From positions 1,798,001 through 1,862,000 of the forward strand of contig NZ_CP036523.1 of assembly GCF_008151785.1 (NCBI RefSeq): DNA of 64,000 bases, in the 5' to 3' direction. Shown here piece after piece: positions 27,460 to 36,649 of this stretch. The notes under the pieces were generated by a model. That model was not told the DNA's origin. It searched no databases and worked only from the letters and a program-made list of their open reading frames with translations. Position 1 is the stretch's first letter. Every line of letters starts with the position of its first letter. The DNA is from Peptacetobacter hiranonis (GTDB taxonomy: Bacteria > Bacillota > Clostridia > Peptostreptococcales > Peptostreptococcaceae). Position numbers and translations under genes: made by a program.

Positions 27460-28173
27460 ATGAAAATTATCGATGCACATGCACATATTGGCTATATTGG
27501 AGGATGGGCTGATGTTGGAATCACTGAAGAAGGTCTTTTAAAGCAGATGAACAAATACAATATTGAGCGTACTGTATTATGTAATGAAGATAATGATATT
27601 ACACTTAGAATGATGGAACGTCATCCAGGACGTATAATAGGTTGTTTATATGTAAATCCTTTAGAACCAAAAACTGTGGACTCAATGGAGTCTTATTTAA
27701 AAAAAGGCTTTACTTCTGTTAAGTTAAACCCTCTTCGCCACGCTTATTGTGCAGATGCTGCTGTTTTAGATCCAGTTCTTGAAATTGCAAAAAAATATAA
27801 TGTACCAATATGTATTCACAGTGGACACCCACCATATTCTTTACCTTGGCAAATTGGTCTTCTTGCAGAACGTCATCCAAATGTAAAAATAATGATGATT
27901 CACATGGGGCATGGTCATGGTGTATATATAGATGCTGCACTTAAAATGGCACGTCGTTATTCAAATATCTACCTAGAAATGTCTGGTATGCCTATGCAGA
28001 TAAAAATTCGTGAAGCCTATGAAACTGTAGGGTCTGATAGAATTATGTTTGGTACTGATACACCTTTCCATCATCCAACAATAGAAATGCAAAAGGTCAT
28101 AACTAGCGGACTAGATGAAAAAGCTCAAGAAGATGTATTTTATAACAATGCAGCAAAATTCTTCTCAATTTAA
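27460..28173 (+). CDS. Amidohydrolase-2 family TIM-barrel hydrolase
   Basis: A 237-residue metal-dependent hydrolase (PF04909 type). Ligand motifs: DAHAHIG (5-11), CIHSGHPPYS, MIHMGHGHG and FGTDTPFHH (late Asp). Short for the family, lacking a large cap. It starts 18 bp after the S-component gene, so the two are probably co-transcribed; a salvage role, hydrolysing the imported compound, is an inference. Codon use is atypical: eight of ten Arg codons are CGT/CGC and ATT dominates for Ile, unlike neighbouring core genes. The IS256 element begins about 20 bp after its stop. Confidence 0.82.
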   Translation: MKIIDAHAHIGYIGGWADVGITEEGLLKQMNKYNIERTVLCNEDNDITLRMMERHPGRIIGCLYVNPLEPKTVDSMESYLKKGFTSVKLNPLRHAYCADAAVLDPVLEIAKKYNVPICIHSGHPPYSLPWQIGLLAERHPNVKIMMIHMGHGHGVYIDAALKMARRYSNIYLEMSGMPMQIKIREAYETVGSDRIMFGTDTPFHHPTIEMQKVITSGLDEKAQEDVFYNNAAKFFSI

Positions 28174-28203
28174 TTGAGTATATGAAAAAAAGTCTGTAAA
28201 TTT

Positions 28204-28247
28204 AATCGCCTTCTATGGTAATATCAAATTAATCATAGGAGGCGATT
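28204..28247 (+). promoter_or_regulatory. Stem-loop masking the transposase ribosome site
   Basis: Arms AATCGCCTTCTATG (28204-28217) and CATAGGAGGCGATT (28234-28247) form a 14-bp stem with one G-U pair. The 3' arm contains AGGAGG, the ribosome site for the ATG at 28252. Read-through transcripts from outside would hide it. Confidence 0.65.
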
Positions 28248-28251
28248 TTTT

Positions 28252-29475
28252 ATGGGCAGAAAGAAAAGAGAACCATTAAATCCAGAAAAGAAAAATATAA
28301 TAGCGGAGCTAATTAAAACATATGAAATTAAAACCGCTCAAGACATTCAGGATGCACTTAAAGATCTTTTAGGTGATACTATTCAAGAGATGCTTGAATC
28401 TGAAATGAATGAGCATCTTGGGTATGAAAAATATGAACGTGGTGAAAATACTAACTCAAGAAATGGATATAAAACAAAAAGGGTAAGATCTGGAATGGGA
28501 GAATATGAGATTGATGTTCCTCAAGATAGAGATTCTTCTTTCGAACCTCAAATTGTCAAAAAAAGACAAAAGGATATTTCTGAAATAGAGCAAAAGATAA
28601 TAAATATGTATGCTTTAGGCATGAGTAATAGAGATATAACTTCTCAAATAGAGGATATTTATGGATTTGAACTATCTGAAGGAATGATTTCAGATGTAAC
28701 TGATAAAATAATACCTAAAATCGAAGAATGGAAATATAGACCTCTTGAAAGTGTATATCCTGTTGTATATATAGATGCTATCCATTTCTCTGTTAAAGAA
28801 AATGGTTCTGTTAAGAAAAAAGCTGTCTATGTAATTCTTGGTATAAGTTCCGAAGGATACAAAGAAATTCTAGGATTGTATATTGGAGATACTGAAAGCT
28901 CTAAGTATTGGTTTTCTGTGCTAAATGAATTAAAAAATAGAGGTGTAAGAGATATTTTAATCGTTTGTGCTGATGGACTATCAGGAATAAAAGAAGCGAT
29001 AAGCTCCGCTTTTCCAAATACTGAATATCAAAGATGTATTGTTCATCAAGTTAGAAATACATTAAAATATGTATCATACAAAGATAGAAAGGAATTTGCT
29101 AATGATTTAAAAACAATATATCATGCCATTAATGAAGAACAGGCTCTAGCTAATTTAGAACGTACTTCAGAAAAATGGAATGAAAAATATCCAAATTCTA
29201 TGAAATCTTGGTTTAGTAACTGGGATTCAATTATACCGATATTTAAATTTTCACCAGAAACTAGAAAGGTAATTTATACTACAAATGCCATTGAAAGTGT
29301 AAATTCGCAGCTTAGAAAAATAAATAAAAAAAGAACTGTTTTTCCAAACAAGATTTCCTTAGAAAAATCACTATATCTATCAGTTGAAAAAATAAGCAAA
29401 AAATGGAGTATGCCTATTAGAAACTGGGGATATATTTATGGAGAACTTTCAATAATGTATGAAGATAGATTGTAA
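28252..29475 (+). CDS. IS256 family transposase
   Basis: A 407-residue DDE transposase (Transposase_mut family): EMNEHLGYEKYERG, NSRNGYKTKRVRSGMGEYE and VPQDRDSSFEPQIV in the N-terminal part. Catalytic residues: Asp175 in VVYIDAIHFSV, Asp241 in VCADGLSGIKEAI and Glu348 in TTNAIESVNSQLRK, with the family CxxH in QRCIVHQVRN. Full length, no frameshift, so probably functional. Gln codons are mostly CAA, unlike the CAG preference of core genes here. Confidence 0.95.
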   Translation: MGRKKREPLNPEKKNIIAELIKTYEIKTAQDIQDALKDLLGDTIQEMLESEMNEHLGYEKYERGENTNSRNGYKTKRVRSGMGEYEIDVPQDRDSSFEPQIVKKRQKDISEIEQKIINMYALGMSNRDITSQIEDIYGFELSEGMISDVTDKIIPKIEEWKYRPLESVYPVVYIDAIHFSVKENGSVKKKAVYVILGISSEGYKEILGLYIGDTESSKYWFSVLNELKNRGVRDILIVCADGLSGIKEAISSAFPNTEYQRCIVHQVRNTLKYVSYKDRKEFANDLKTIYHAINEEQALANLERTSEKWNEKYPNSMKSWFSNWDSIIPIFKFSPETRKVIYTTNAIESVNSQLRKINKKRTVFPNKISLEKSLYLSVEKISKKWSMPIRNWGYIYGELSIMYEDRL

Positions 29476-29484
29476 TAATTAAAA

Positions 29485-29525
29485 AAGTCAAGAAAGCCGG
29501 CTTTTTTAGCTGGTTTTCTTGACTT
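29485..29525 (+). terminator. Strong hairpin after the IS256 transposase
   Basis: Arms AAGTCAAGAAAGCC-GGC and GCTGG-TTTTCTTGACTT around TTTTTTA, 10 bp after the stop; no downstream T-run. The gap 29526-29697 holds only the putative right IS end and an ACTACC-TAAC-GGTAGT small palindrome at 29589-29604. Confidence 0.55.
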
Positions 29526-29697
29526 GCAACAAAATAAATAATATTATGTTTTAAAGGGCGTTAGCCATTTATTCATAAATTATTTTAAGTCTATTATACT
29601 ACCTAACGGTAGTTTAAGCCATAGAGGGCTTATTTACAGAAAAAATTCTATATACCCATTTAATTTTATCTAATATACTGTATGTTCTAAAAAATTA

Positions 29698-29728
29698 CCC
29701 TCCAGTTTTCGCTGGAGGGATTTTTTTC
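29698..29728. terminator. Bidirectional terminator
   Basis: Stem CCCTCCAG / CTGGAGGG, loop TTTTCG, then seven T on the plus strand and TAATTTTTT on the minus strand. It ends the 29732-30964 gene and insulates the IS side. Confidence 0.88.
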
Positions 29729-29731
29729 GTT

Positions 29732-30964
29732 TTAGTTTTTATTGTATTTAATTGTAATTTTTTCACTAGGTTTTGTAGACTCTTTTTCACCTACTCCTAC
29801 AATGTATATTTCTAGACCTTTTTCGTCGTTTTCACCATCAGATGATTCAACTTCTATATTTGTGTTGATTTTTCCTTCTTTTTCTTCAGTTTGTGGAATT
29901 GATTTTAGCACTTCATACCCTTCATCATCATAATTTTTGAAGTAGATATCATAATTTTTTATTCCATCTAAAGAATCCCAGCTTATTCCTATTTTTACTT
30001 TTTCATCTTCTACATTATATGAATAGTTTATGTTCTTTATTGAGCTATTTTTTATACTTCTTTTCTTGACTGTTATTTTTATAGTTGCCTTTTTTTCTCC
30101 GCATGATACAAGTATTTTTTCAGTTCCCTCTCTTATAGCAGATATTTTACCTGCATCAGATATATAGGCTGCTCTCTCATCTTTTTTCTTTTTACTGGAA
30201 TAAGAATATTCTACTTTTGGAGCTTTTAATCCTTTTGGAGATGTCGTCACTTTTGCTTTTATTGTTGCACTCTGACCTTCCTCTAGTACAAACTCACTTG
30301 GCACGTCTAACTTAGCAACCTTAGCTTGTATTTCTAAAGGGATTTCTACAGTTTTTCCACCACATTCACCACTTATAGTTGCACTTCCTACACCTACAGC
30401 CATTGCATTATCTCCATCTATTTTTATGACAGACTCATCGCTACTTAGATATTTAGTCTTATATGTATCCTCAAATTTTTTATAGTTTGATATTGCAACA
30501 GAACTAGTTATAGTAGCCTTATCGCCAACATATTTTAAACTATCACTTAAATCAAGGTCTAAACTTTCAACATCTGGATTTACTATTTTTATCATAGCTT
30601 TTTTAATTAATCGGCTTCCCTTCATAACAGCTACAGATGTATATCCTTCTTTTAATGCTTTCATTTTATTTCCTTTTATTTCTGCAATACAAGTATCATC
30701 TAGTACATTAAACCAAAGCTCTGGATCCTTTGCATATCCAGGTATTTTCACATAATTTCCTGCTGATATTTCTACTTCATCACCTTGTTTTACTATGTAT
30801 TTATCTAAGTCTTTTATATAATTTCCTCCAATAATCTTTATTTCTACACCTTTTACTAGAGGACTTATTATTCCTTTTGAAAACATAAAATACTGTCCTA
30901 CTAGGAGAAGTGGTATAATTATTATCAATAATATTATTTTTTTATTTTTATTAAAATCTTTCAT
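29732..30964 (-). CDS. Membrane-anchored protein with bacterial Ig-like (BIG2) repeats
   Basis: A 410-residue protein. Residues 8-28 are a signal anchor (IILLIIIIPLLLVGQYFMF), leaving the rest outside. At least two BIG2-like units are visible, each with a strand ending in a KVxAxxxGxxxI pattern: NAMAVGVGSATISGECGG and GKISAIREGTEKILVSCGEK; an earlier diverged one ends NKMKALKEGYTSVAVMKG. The C-terminal about 100 residues (ISWDSLDGIKNYDIYFKNYD) look like a fibronectin III fold. No catalytic motif. Adhesion or surface-scaffold role is an inference. Start has AAGGAGGAG. Confidence 0.75.
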   Translation of the reverse strand: MKDFNKNKKIILLIIIIPLLLVGQYFMFSKGIISPLVKGVEIKIIGGNYIKDLDKYIVKQGDEVEISAGNYVKIPGYAKDPELWFNVLDDTCIAEIKGNKMKALKEGYTSVAVMKGSRLIKKAMIKIVNPDVESLDLDLSDSLKYVGDKATITSSVAISNYKKFEDTYKTKYLSSDESVIKIDGDNAMAVGVGSATISGECGGKTVEIPLEIQAKVAKLDVPSEFVLEEGQSATIKAKVTTSPKGLKAPKVEYSYSSKKKKDERAAYISDAGKISAIREGTEKILVSCGEKKATIKITVKKRSIKNSSIKNINYSYNVEDEKVKIGISWDSLDGIKNYDIYFKNYDDEGYEVLKSIPQTEEKEGKINTNIEVESSDGENDEKGLEIYIVGVGEKESTKPSEKITIKYNKN

Positions 30965-31064
30965 TTTATATCTCCTCCTTTACTTTATATTTTCAAAATA
31001 ATACCTAAAAGTAATATATCATTTTTTTAATAATTTTTCAAACAATTCTGTATAATGTATCATA

Positions 31065-31418
31065 TTATTTTTCGTCAAAAAGAACTACAGCTAAGAAATC
31101 TAATGGACCATCTCCTATATTTTCTATAGAATGTTTTGCTCCATCTGCTGTGTATATAACGTCGCCTTCTTCTACAACAATTTCTTCTCCATTGTCATTA
31201 ACTAATCCTTTTCCACTAAGTATATAATATACTTCAAAGTCTTTAGTATGGTCGTGTTCTCCTATTGAAGCACCTGGTTCTAAAACTATTCTGTTGAAAA
31301 GTCTACCATGCCCTCTTAATTCCTCTGGTGTTACTAATACAGTAAAGTCACCTTTGCCTTTTCCGCCTTGAACATGTTCTCTAACTTGTGTAGTTGTTTC
31401 TAATTTTTTTCTTATCAT
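31065..31418 (-). CDS. Cupin domain protein
   Basis: A 117-residue single-domain cupin. Motif 1 is EPGASIGEHDHTKDFEVYYI, and motif 2 GDVIYTADGAKHSIENIGDG. Metal ligands would be His, His, Glu and the late His. Function unknown; small cupins of this type bind metal or sugar or act as isomerase-like enzymes. The ATG at 31418 follows GGGGTG by 6 bases and is preferred to an upstream in-frame start. Flanked by gaps; probably monocistronic. Confidence 0.8.
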   Translation of the reverse strand: MIRKKLETTTQVREHVQGGKGKGDFTVLVTPEELRGHGRLFNRIVLEPGASIGEHDHTKDFEVYYILSGKGLVNDNGEEIVVEEGDVIYTADGAKHSIENIGDGPLDFLAVVLFDEK

Positions 31419-31526
31419 ATAAAACACCCCTTTTTTATTTTTTATATATTTTTTCTATACTATATTATTATTCTTTTTTAATTTTTCAATTCCTTCTATT
31501 TTTTACATTTATATCAAAAAATTAAA

Positions 31527-31552
31527 AAGGTGTAGCAAGTTCGCCACACCTT
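31527..31552 (-). terminator. Terminator of the PrsA-like gene
   Basis: Stem AAGGTGT / ACACCTT followed in minus sense by TTTTAATTTTTT, 5 bp after the stop. Confidence 0.85.
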
Positions 31553-31557
31553 ATTTT

Positions 31558-32577
31558 TTACTTATACTTATCTTTAATTTCTACATTGTATTCTTTCATT
31601 AAACTTTCTATAAGCTTAATCTGTTTTTTATAAGAAAGCATACTTTTTATTTCCTCTTTTACCTTATCAAAAGGCTCTTCCTCTGTACCAACTCTTTTTA
31701 TAATATGGTATCCATAAGCACTTCTAAGAGGTTTTTCAATACATTCGCCAACTTTTAAAGTAGAAATTTTATTTCTTAATTTTTGATCTGTAAAGCTCAT
31801 TTCAAGATCACCTAATCCTCCAGGGATAGTTCCTTCAATGTCTTCAGAATACTCGTCCTCTAAATCTTCAAACTTGCATCCTTCTTCTAATTTTCTATAG
31901 ATTTCATTTGCTCTATTTTCAGCATTATCTATCTCTTCTTTGCTAAGTTTTTTACCAGAGCTATCGACAGTACTTATAAATATATCCCTGTACACTCCTT
32001 CTCTAAACTTATCTTTATGGGCATCATAGTATGCTCTAGCCTCTGAATCACTCACCCTAGTTTTTTCATCTAAGTACTTATAAGCCTTTATAGATTTTCT
32101 CATACTTTTTACCAACTTATTCTTATCATCAGCATACTTATTCTTAAACTCAGCATCATCTAAATTAAACTTACTAGTTATAAATTTTTCTACACTACAG
32201 TATGTATCCTCTATTTCTTGCTTTGTCACATGTATATTTTCTTCCTTAGCCTTTCTATAGAGAATATCTTCATAAACAACATATTTAATTAGTTCTTTTT
32301 TATAAGTATCAGAACCTAAATTTTCTATCGTGTTATTTTTATCTATATAGAATGTTTCCTCTGCTCTTTTTTCTACTTCATTGAATCTTAGTTTTTCTCC
32401 GTCTATGTATGCAACTATTTCTTTAGAATCATTTTTTATATTACTATCTATAGGTCTTATATATACGTAGAGCATAGTCAAAAATATCAATAATAATGCA
32501 ATTACTATTAATAATGTTGAATCGAGTAATTTTGATATATATTTTTTTATCTTCGAAAAAATATTTTTATTACCCAT
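31558..32577 (-). CDS. Membrane-anchored parvulin-type peptidyl-prolyl isomerase (PrsA/SurA-like)
   Basis: A 339-residue protein. It has one N-terminal membrane segment (LLIVIALLLIFLTMLYVYI, about residues 24-42), a SurA-N-like helical region (EIVAYIDGEKLRFNEVEKRA), then a parvulin domain: FREGVYRDIFIS, ATG-free central loop EGTIPGGLGDLEMSF and SAYGYHIIKRVG. The anchor is a transmembrane helix, not a lipobox Cys as in classical PrsA. Likely folds exported proteins at the membrane surface. Start at 32577, 6 bases after GGAGG. Confidence 0.85.
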   Translation of the reverse strand: MGNKNIFSKIKKYISKLLDSTLLIVIALLLIFLTMLYVYIRPIDSNIKNDSKEIVAYIDGEKLRFNEVEKRAEETFYIDKNNTIENLGSDTYKKELIKYVVYEDILYRKAKEENIHVTKQEIEDTYCSVEKFITSKFNLDDAEFKNKYADDKNKLVKSMRKSIKAYKYLDEKTRVSDSEARAYYDAHKDKFREGVYRDIFISTVDSSGKKLSKEEIDNAENRANEIYRKLEEGCKFEDLEDEYSEDIEGTIPGGLGDLEMSFTDQKLRNKISTLKVGECIEKPLRSAYGYHIIKRVGTEEEPFDKVKEEIKSMLSYKKQIKLIESLMKEYNVEIKDKYK

Positions 32578-32678
32578 TCTATTCCTCCAAATAATCAATA
32601 TCTTTTATTTATAATATAAATTATCGCTATGTATATAATATGAAACATTTATGAAAATGATTTGAATTGACTAGATTC

Positions 32679-33257
32679 TTAATTTTTTTTATTTCTAATT
32701 TTTTTCAATGCATATGGAATTGATACTAAACATCCTACAAGAGCATCAATCATATCCATTACTGTATCTGTAAGTCCTCCTACTTGAGTATGTGTATGCA
32801 TTATATGGTCCATACTAAATTCTCCTATTTCCCATAATGAAGCAATTCCCATACTGAACATAAACATAAACATCGCTATAAATATAATATTCATCTTGCT
32901 TATTTGTTCTTCTGTGTTGAAAAATTTGATGAATGTATACGCTGCTGTAACTGTCAATAATCCAGAAGTCACATGTAGAAAATCATCATAGTGAGGCATA
33001 TCATAGAATCCATATCCAGATCCTAAAACAGATGCTATACACGCATACCACATAAATACACTATACAATCCATCGCTAAGCAGTTTAGGTAATCTTTTAT
33101 TTACCTGATAAAGCACTACTGTAAGTATCAAGCAAAATACAGATACTGATATACCCATACTATCTTTTGTGTATAGGAAATATCCTAAAGAGCCTATAAA
33201 AAATATAGTTAAAATTATTGTTGTTATTTTCTTTAATCCTAATTTTTTACTATCCAT
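32679..33257 (-). CDS. YjdF/DUF2238-like membrane protein
   Basis: A 192-residue protein with about six spans. It contains MPHYDDFLHVTSGLLTVTA and SLWEIGEFSMDHIMHTHTQV followed by TDTVMDMIDALVG; the His/Asp/Glu-rich DDFLH and WEIGEF plus DTxxDM pattern matches the DUF2238/YjdF family, function unknown. The polar residues inside spans suggest metal binding or an integral hydrolase. Start at 33257 (AGGAGG nine bases upstream). It follows topB by 27 bp and is co-transcribed with it. Confidence 0.78.
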   Translation of the reverse strand: MDSKKLGLKKITTIILTIFFIGSLGYFLYTKDSMGISVSVFCLILTVVLYQVNKRLPKLLSDGLYSVFMWYACIASVLGSGYGFYDMPHYDDFLHVTSGLLTVTAAYTFIKFFNTEEQISKMNIIFIAMFMFMFSMGIASLWEIGEFSMDHIMHTHTQVGGLTDTVMDMIDALVGCLVSIPYALKKIRNKKN

Positions 33258-33284
33258 TTTATTGCCTCCTGTTTTTATTAGCAT

Positions 33285-35405
33285 CTATTTTTTTAATTTA
33301 GCCAATGCGTCGGCAAAAGGATTATTAAAGTTTTCATTTTCTTTTTTATTTTGATTCTTCAAGTACTTATTAATATCCTTTTTAGATGCTTTATTTTTTT
33401 CTTCTTTTTTTCTATTGTTAAAAGAAGATAGCTTTTCTCTGTACCCACAAGAACATACAAATATTTTATTTTCCCCTTCTCCTCTTAATTCAAGCTTTTT
33501 ATGACACTCTGGACATCTTGCATTTGTAGTTTGAGATAACATCTTTCTAGTATTACACTCCCTATTTTCACAAACTAACATTTTCCCTCTCTTTGTTTTT
33601 ACTTCAAGCATATAATGACCACATTCTGGACATTTATTTCTTGTTAGATTATCGTGTTTAAACTGACTATCACTATTTTTTATATCATCTATAGCTTTTT
33701 TAGAATAATCTTTTATTTCATTCATAAATACATTTTTATTCAATTTATTTTCCGATATTTTCTGAAGTTTTCTTTCCCATTCAGAAGTCATCTCTGCACT
33801 TTTTAGTTTTTCAGGAACTAATCCAAGAAGCTGCTTTCCTTTGGATGTTATTATTATATCTTTATCCTTTTTTTCTAATAAGAATGATGAGAATAGTTTA
33901 TCTATTATATCTGCCCTTGTTGCAACTGTTCCAAGATTATTTTTTTCCATTATTGTTAAAAGCGATGCTTCATTTAATCTAGAAGGCGGATTTGTTTTAC
34001 CTTCTGTTTTTGATATAGATCCAACTTCTAACTTTTCACCCTCTTTAAATATAGCAACTGATGAATATACATCATCCTCATCTTGATTAGAATAAAGCTC
34101 TTTCCATCCTAATTTTTTAATATTTTTAAACTTAGCAGTAAATTTTTCTCCAGCTATTTCACATTCTATACTTGTTTCATCGTATTCCTCAGGATCATAA
34201 AGAACTGATAAAAATCTCTTAATAACTAAGTCGTATATATTTCTTTCTTTAGTTGTTAAATCATTTAAAAATGCTCTTTCCTCTGTTGGAATTATTGCAT
34301 AGTGTTCAACTACCTTTGAATCATCTACAAACGATTTAGATACTTTTATTTTTCTTTTTAAAATTTCACTAGCAACTTTTCTGTAATCCCCAATATTTAC
34401 AGCTTTTACTCTGTCTTTTAAAGTATCTACTATATCACTAGAAATATATCTTGAATCTGTTCTAGGATATGTAAGTAGCTTGTGTCTTTCATACAAGCTC
34501 TGTACTGTGGATAAAGTTTCTTTTGCAGAATATCCATAGATTTTATTTGCATCTCTCTGTATTTCATTTAAATCATATAATTGTGGTGAATAGTTCTTTT
34601 TAGTTTTTACAGAGTATTTTTTTACCTCTGCATCATTTCCTTTTATTTTATTTATAATCTTATCTACTACTTCCTCATTAAATACAGATGTGTTTCCTTT
34701 ATTATTTTTCCAATTTAATTTTATGATACTTCCTGCTTTCTTGACCTTTACTTCTATTCCATAGAATTTTTTAGGTTTAAAATCTTTTATTTCTTCTTCT
34801 CTTTTCATCACCATATTAAGAGTAGGAGTCTGTACTCTACCACAAGATAGCTGTGCATTGTATTTAACTGTAAGTGCTCTAGTTGCATTTATTCCTATTA
34901 TCCAATCTGCCTCAGCTCTTGCAAGTGCTGAATCATAAAGTCTGTCGTATTTTTTAGATGATTCTAACTTTGTAAATCCTTCTTTTATAGCCTTATCTGT
35001 GTTTGAAGATATCCACAGTCTTTTCATAGGCTTTTTAACTCCAGATTTTTCTATAATCCATCTAGCAACTAGCTCTCCCTCTCTTCCAGCATCTGTAGCT
35101 ATTACTATTTCAGATACATCGTTTCTTTCTAATAAAGTTTTTACTTTTTGATATTGCTTACCACTTTTTTTGATTACAACTGTTTTTAAATACTTTGGTA
35201 TAATTGGAAGATCTTCCATTTTCCACTCCTTGTATTTTTGATTGTATCCTTCTGGATCTGCAAGTGTAACTAGATGACCTAGTGCCCACGTTACTATATA
35301 TTTATCGCCTTCTATATATCCATTTTTTTCATTTTTACATTTAAGTACATTAGCTATATCTTTTCCAGCAGATGGTTTCTCTGCAAGTACTAATATTTTT
35401 CCCAT
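33285..35405 (-). CDS. topB: DNA topoisomerase III
   Basis: A 706-residue type IA topoisomerase. TOPRIM domain: VLAEKPSAG (catalytic Glu9) and ATDAGREGELVARW. The active-site Tyr313 is in LLTYPRTDSRY. ALARAEADWIIGINATRA and QLSCGRVQTPTL follow. Two C-terminal zinc-ribbon-like units, CPECGHYM..CENREC and CPECHKKL..CSCG, precede a Lys/Asn-rich basic tail. This length and zinc content fit the chromosomal Firmicutes TopB form used for decatenation and recombination intermediates. No conjugative genes nearby. Confidence 0.95.
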   Translation of the reverse strand: MGKILVLAEKPSAGKDIANVLKCKNEKNGYIEGDKYIVTWALGHLVTLADPEGYNQKYKEWKMEDLPIIPKYLKTVVIKKSGKQYQKVKTLLERNDVSEIVIATDAGREGELVARWIIEKSGVKKPMKRLWISSNTDKAIKEGFTKLESSKKYDRLYDSALARAEADWIIGINATRALTVKYNAQLSCGRVQTPTLNMVMKREEEIKDFKPKKFYGIEVKVKKAGSIIKLNWKNNKGNTSVFNEEVVDKIINKIKGNDAEVKKYSVKTKKNYSPQLYDLNEIQRDANKIYGYSAKETLSTVQSLYERHKLLTYPRTDSRYISSDIVDTLKDRVKAVNIGDYRKVASEILKRKIKVSKSFVDDSKVVEHYAIIPTEERAFLNDLTTKERNIYDLVIKRFLSVLYDPEEYDETSIECEIAGEKFTAKFKNIKKLGWKELYSNQDEDDVYSSVAIFKEGEKLEVGSISKTEGKTNPPSRLNEASLLTIMEKNNLGTVATRADIIDKLFSSFLLEKKDKDIIITSKGKQLLGLVPEKLKSAEMTSEWERKLQKISENKLNKNVFMNEIKDYSKKAIDDIKNSDSQFKHDNLTRNKCPECGHYMLEVKTKRGKMLVCENRECNTRKMLSQTTNARCPECHKKLELRGEGENKIFVCSCGYREKLSSFNNRKKEEKNKASKKDINKYLKNQNKKENENFNNPFADALAKLKK

Positions 35406-35571
35406 AAAAATTACCTCTCATAAATTTACTTTGTACAGAATATTATAATACTTTTATATCTAATAATCGATACAAGTTTTTAATTTATAAGAGGTTTTCT
35501 CTATTTTGTCTTTTATTATTTACTTTTCTATAAAAATTTTATCATTTTTTTGTTTTAAATTCACTTTAAAT

Positions 35572-35751
35572 CTACATTAGTTTGTAAAGCAACATATTTG
35601 ATACTGTCATTACAATTATAGACATTATTAGATTATTTTGAAATACTAGCATACAAACTATCATTCCTATTATTTGAATTACTGCAAATATTATTGCAAT
35701 AGCTATTATATTTGCTGCAGTTTCCCTCTTGTTATCTTTATCCTTATACAT
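35572..35751 (-). CDS. Small two-span membrane protein, hypothetical
   Basis: 59 residues with two hydrophobic helices (IIAIAIIFAVIQIIGMIVCM and LIMSIIVMTVSNMLLY) after a charged head (KDKDNKRET). I start at the ATG at 35751, preceded by GGTGA; an ATG 12 bases upstream overlaps that site. No family recognised. A shadow or chance frame is possible, but the hydrophobic pattern and ribosome site favour a real gene. Confidence 0.45.
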   Translation of the reverse strand: MYKDKDNKRETAANIIAIAIIFAVIQIIGMIVCMLVFQNNLIMSIIVMTVSNMLLYKLM

Positions 35752-35763
35752 ATCTGTCACCAT

Positions 35764-36124
35764 TTTTATAGTTGCTACTACTAGTTTCCAATTTATCTAT
35801 ATTTATCAGAAAATATGTAGCTCTCCTTTCTCTTGAATTTTACAATCAATTTTATATACATTTTTTATTCTCTCATTTTGTTATTTATAATTATAGAGTA
35901 ATATACTAAAGATAAAGTTCATTAAAACTAAATTTTTTCTAAATTTTATCTTTTATTTGTATAAATATTAATTCTTTTATATTCTCTTTTCAATACAATT
36001 TGTATGAAAGGTAGTTTTTCGTGTATAAAAGGTATTTTTAAATAAAAAAAGAAAGGAACACCTATAAGATATCCCTTCCCTCTGATATGATTTATATATT
36101 GATTGTAAAATTGAGAGGACTAAT
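35764..36124. other. AT-rich intergenic stretch
   Basis: 361 bp with no convincing gene. In minus sense a weak GGAA/TTCC stem followed by TTTCTTTTTTT (36044-36080) may terminate the secreted-protein gene. Nothing else supportable. Confidence 0.4.
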
Positions 36125-36499
36125 TTATTTTATTCTTTCCATATATCCACTTGGATGGAAGAAGAACACCTGAGCATTTTTGCTGTTTACAAAGTATCCC
36201 ATATCTCCTTCTTCATCTGGTAAGAATACGAAACCTTTTAATTTTTTAGCCTGTAAAGCATCAAAATCTTTTTCAGTTCCCATGTATATATATTCTACAC
36301 TGTTATCCATTTTATTTAATATATTTAAAGCCTGTTCCTGACTTAATAACTTTTTAGTACTTTTTTTCTTAACTACTACTGTAGCTACTTTGCTTGGTTT
36401 TGATGCAGCTGATACAGTGCTAATTGTTGGTGCTACTATCCCCCCTACTAATACTGCACATAGTGTAGCTATCATTATTGTTCTTGTAGTTTTTTTCAT
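36125..36499 (-). CDS. Small secreted protein, hypothetical
   Basis: 124 residues with a clear Sec signal peptide: KKTTRT, a hydrophobic core IMIATLCAVLVGGIVAPTIS and cleavage after TVSAA (about residue 33). The mature part begins basic (VVVKKKSTKKLL), then a SQEQALNILNKMDN helix and an aromatic-rich strand region ending VFFFHPSGYMERIK. No family recognised. The ATG at 36499 lies 8 bases after AAGGAG; a GTG nine bases upstream overlaps that site. It follows an unusual array of TTACA/TGTAA sites. Confidence 0.7.
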   Translation of the reverse strand: MKKTTRTIMIATLCAVLVGGIVAPTISTVSAASKPSKVATVVVKKKSTKKLLSQEQALNILNKMDNSVEYIYMGTEKDFDALQAKKLKGFVFLPDEEGDMGYFVNSKNAQVFFFHPSGYMERIK

Positions 36500-36649
36500 A
36501 TTGATCACTCCTTCATTTGTGACATCTATCTATAATTGCATTTTTATTATTCGCTTTTATAATACCTGTCTCTTAAAAATTTTTTTGTTTTAATTTATTT
36601 TTATTTATCTTGTTATACTTATTTTACCACTAAAAAGCATAAAAAAAGA

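Larger units (their letters stand above)
28192..29640 (+). mobile_element. IS256-family insertion sequence
   Basis: About 1.45 kb around an intact IS256-type transposase. Putative ends: TCTGTAAAT near 28193 on the left and its complement ATTTACAGA ending at 29640 on the right, a short terminal match only. GAAAAAA occurs just outside both ends and might be part of an 8-bp target duplication, but the match is imperfect and A-rich. Boundaries are therefore tentative. Confidence 0.6.
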
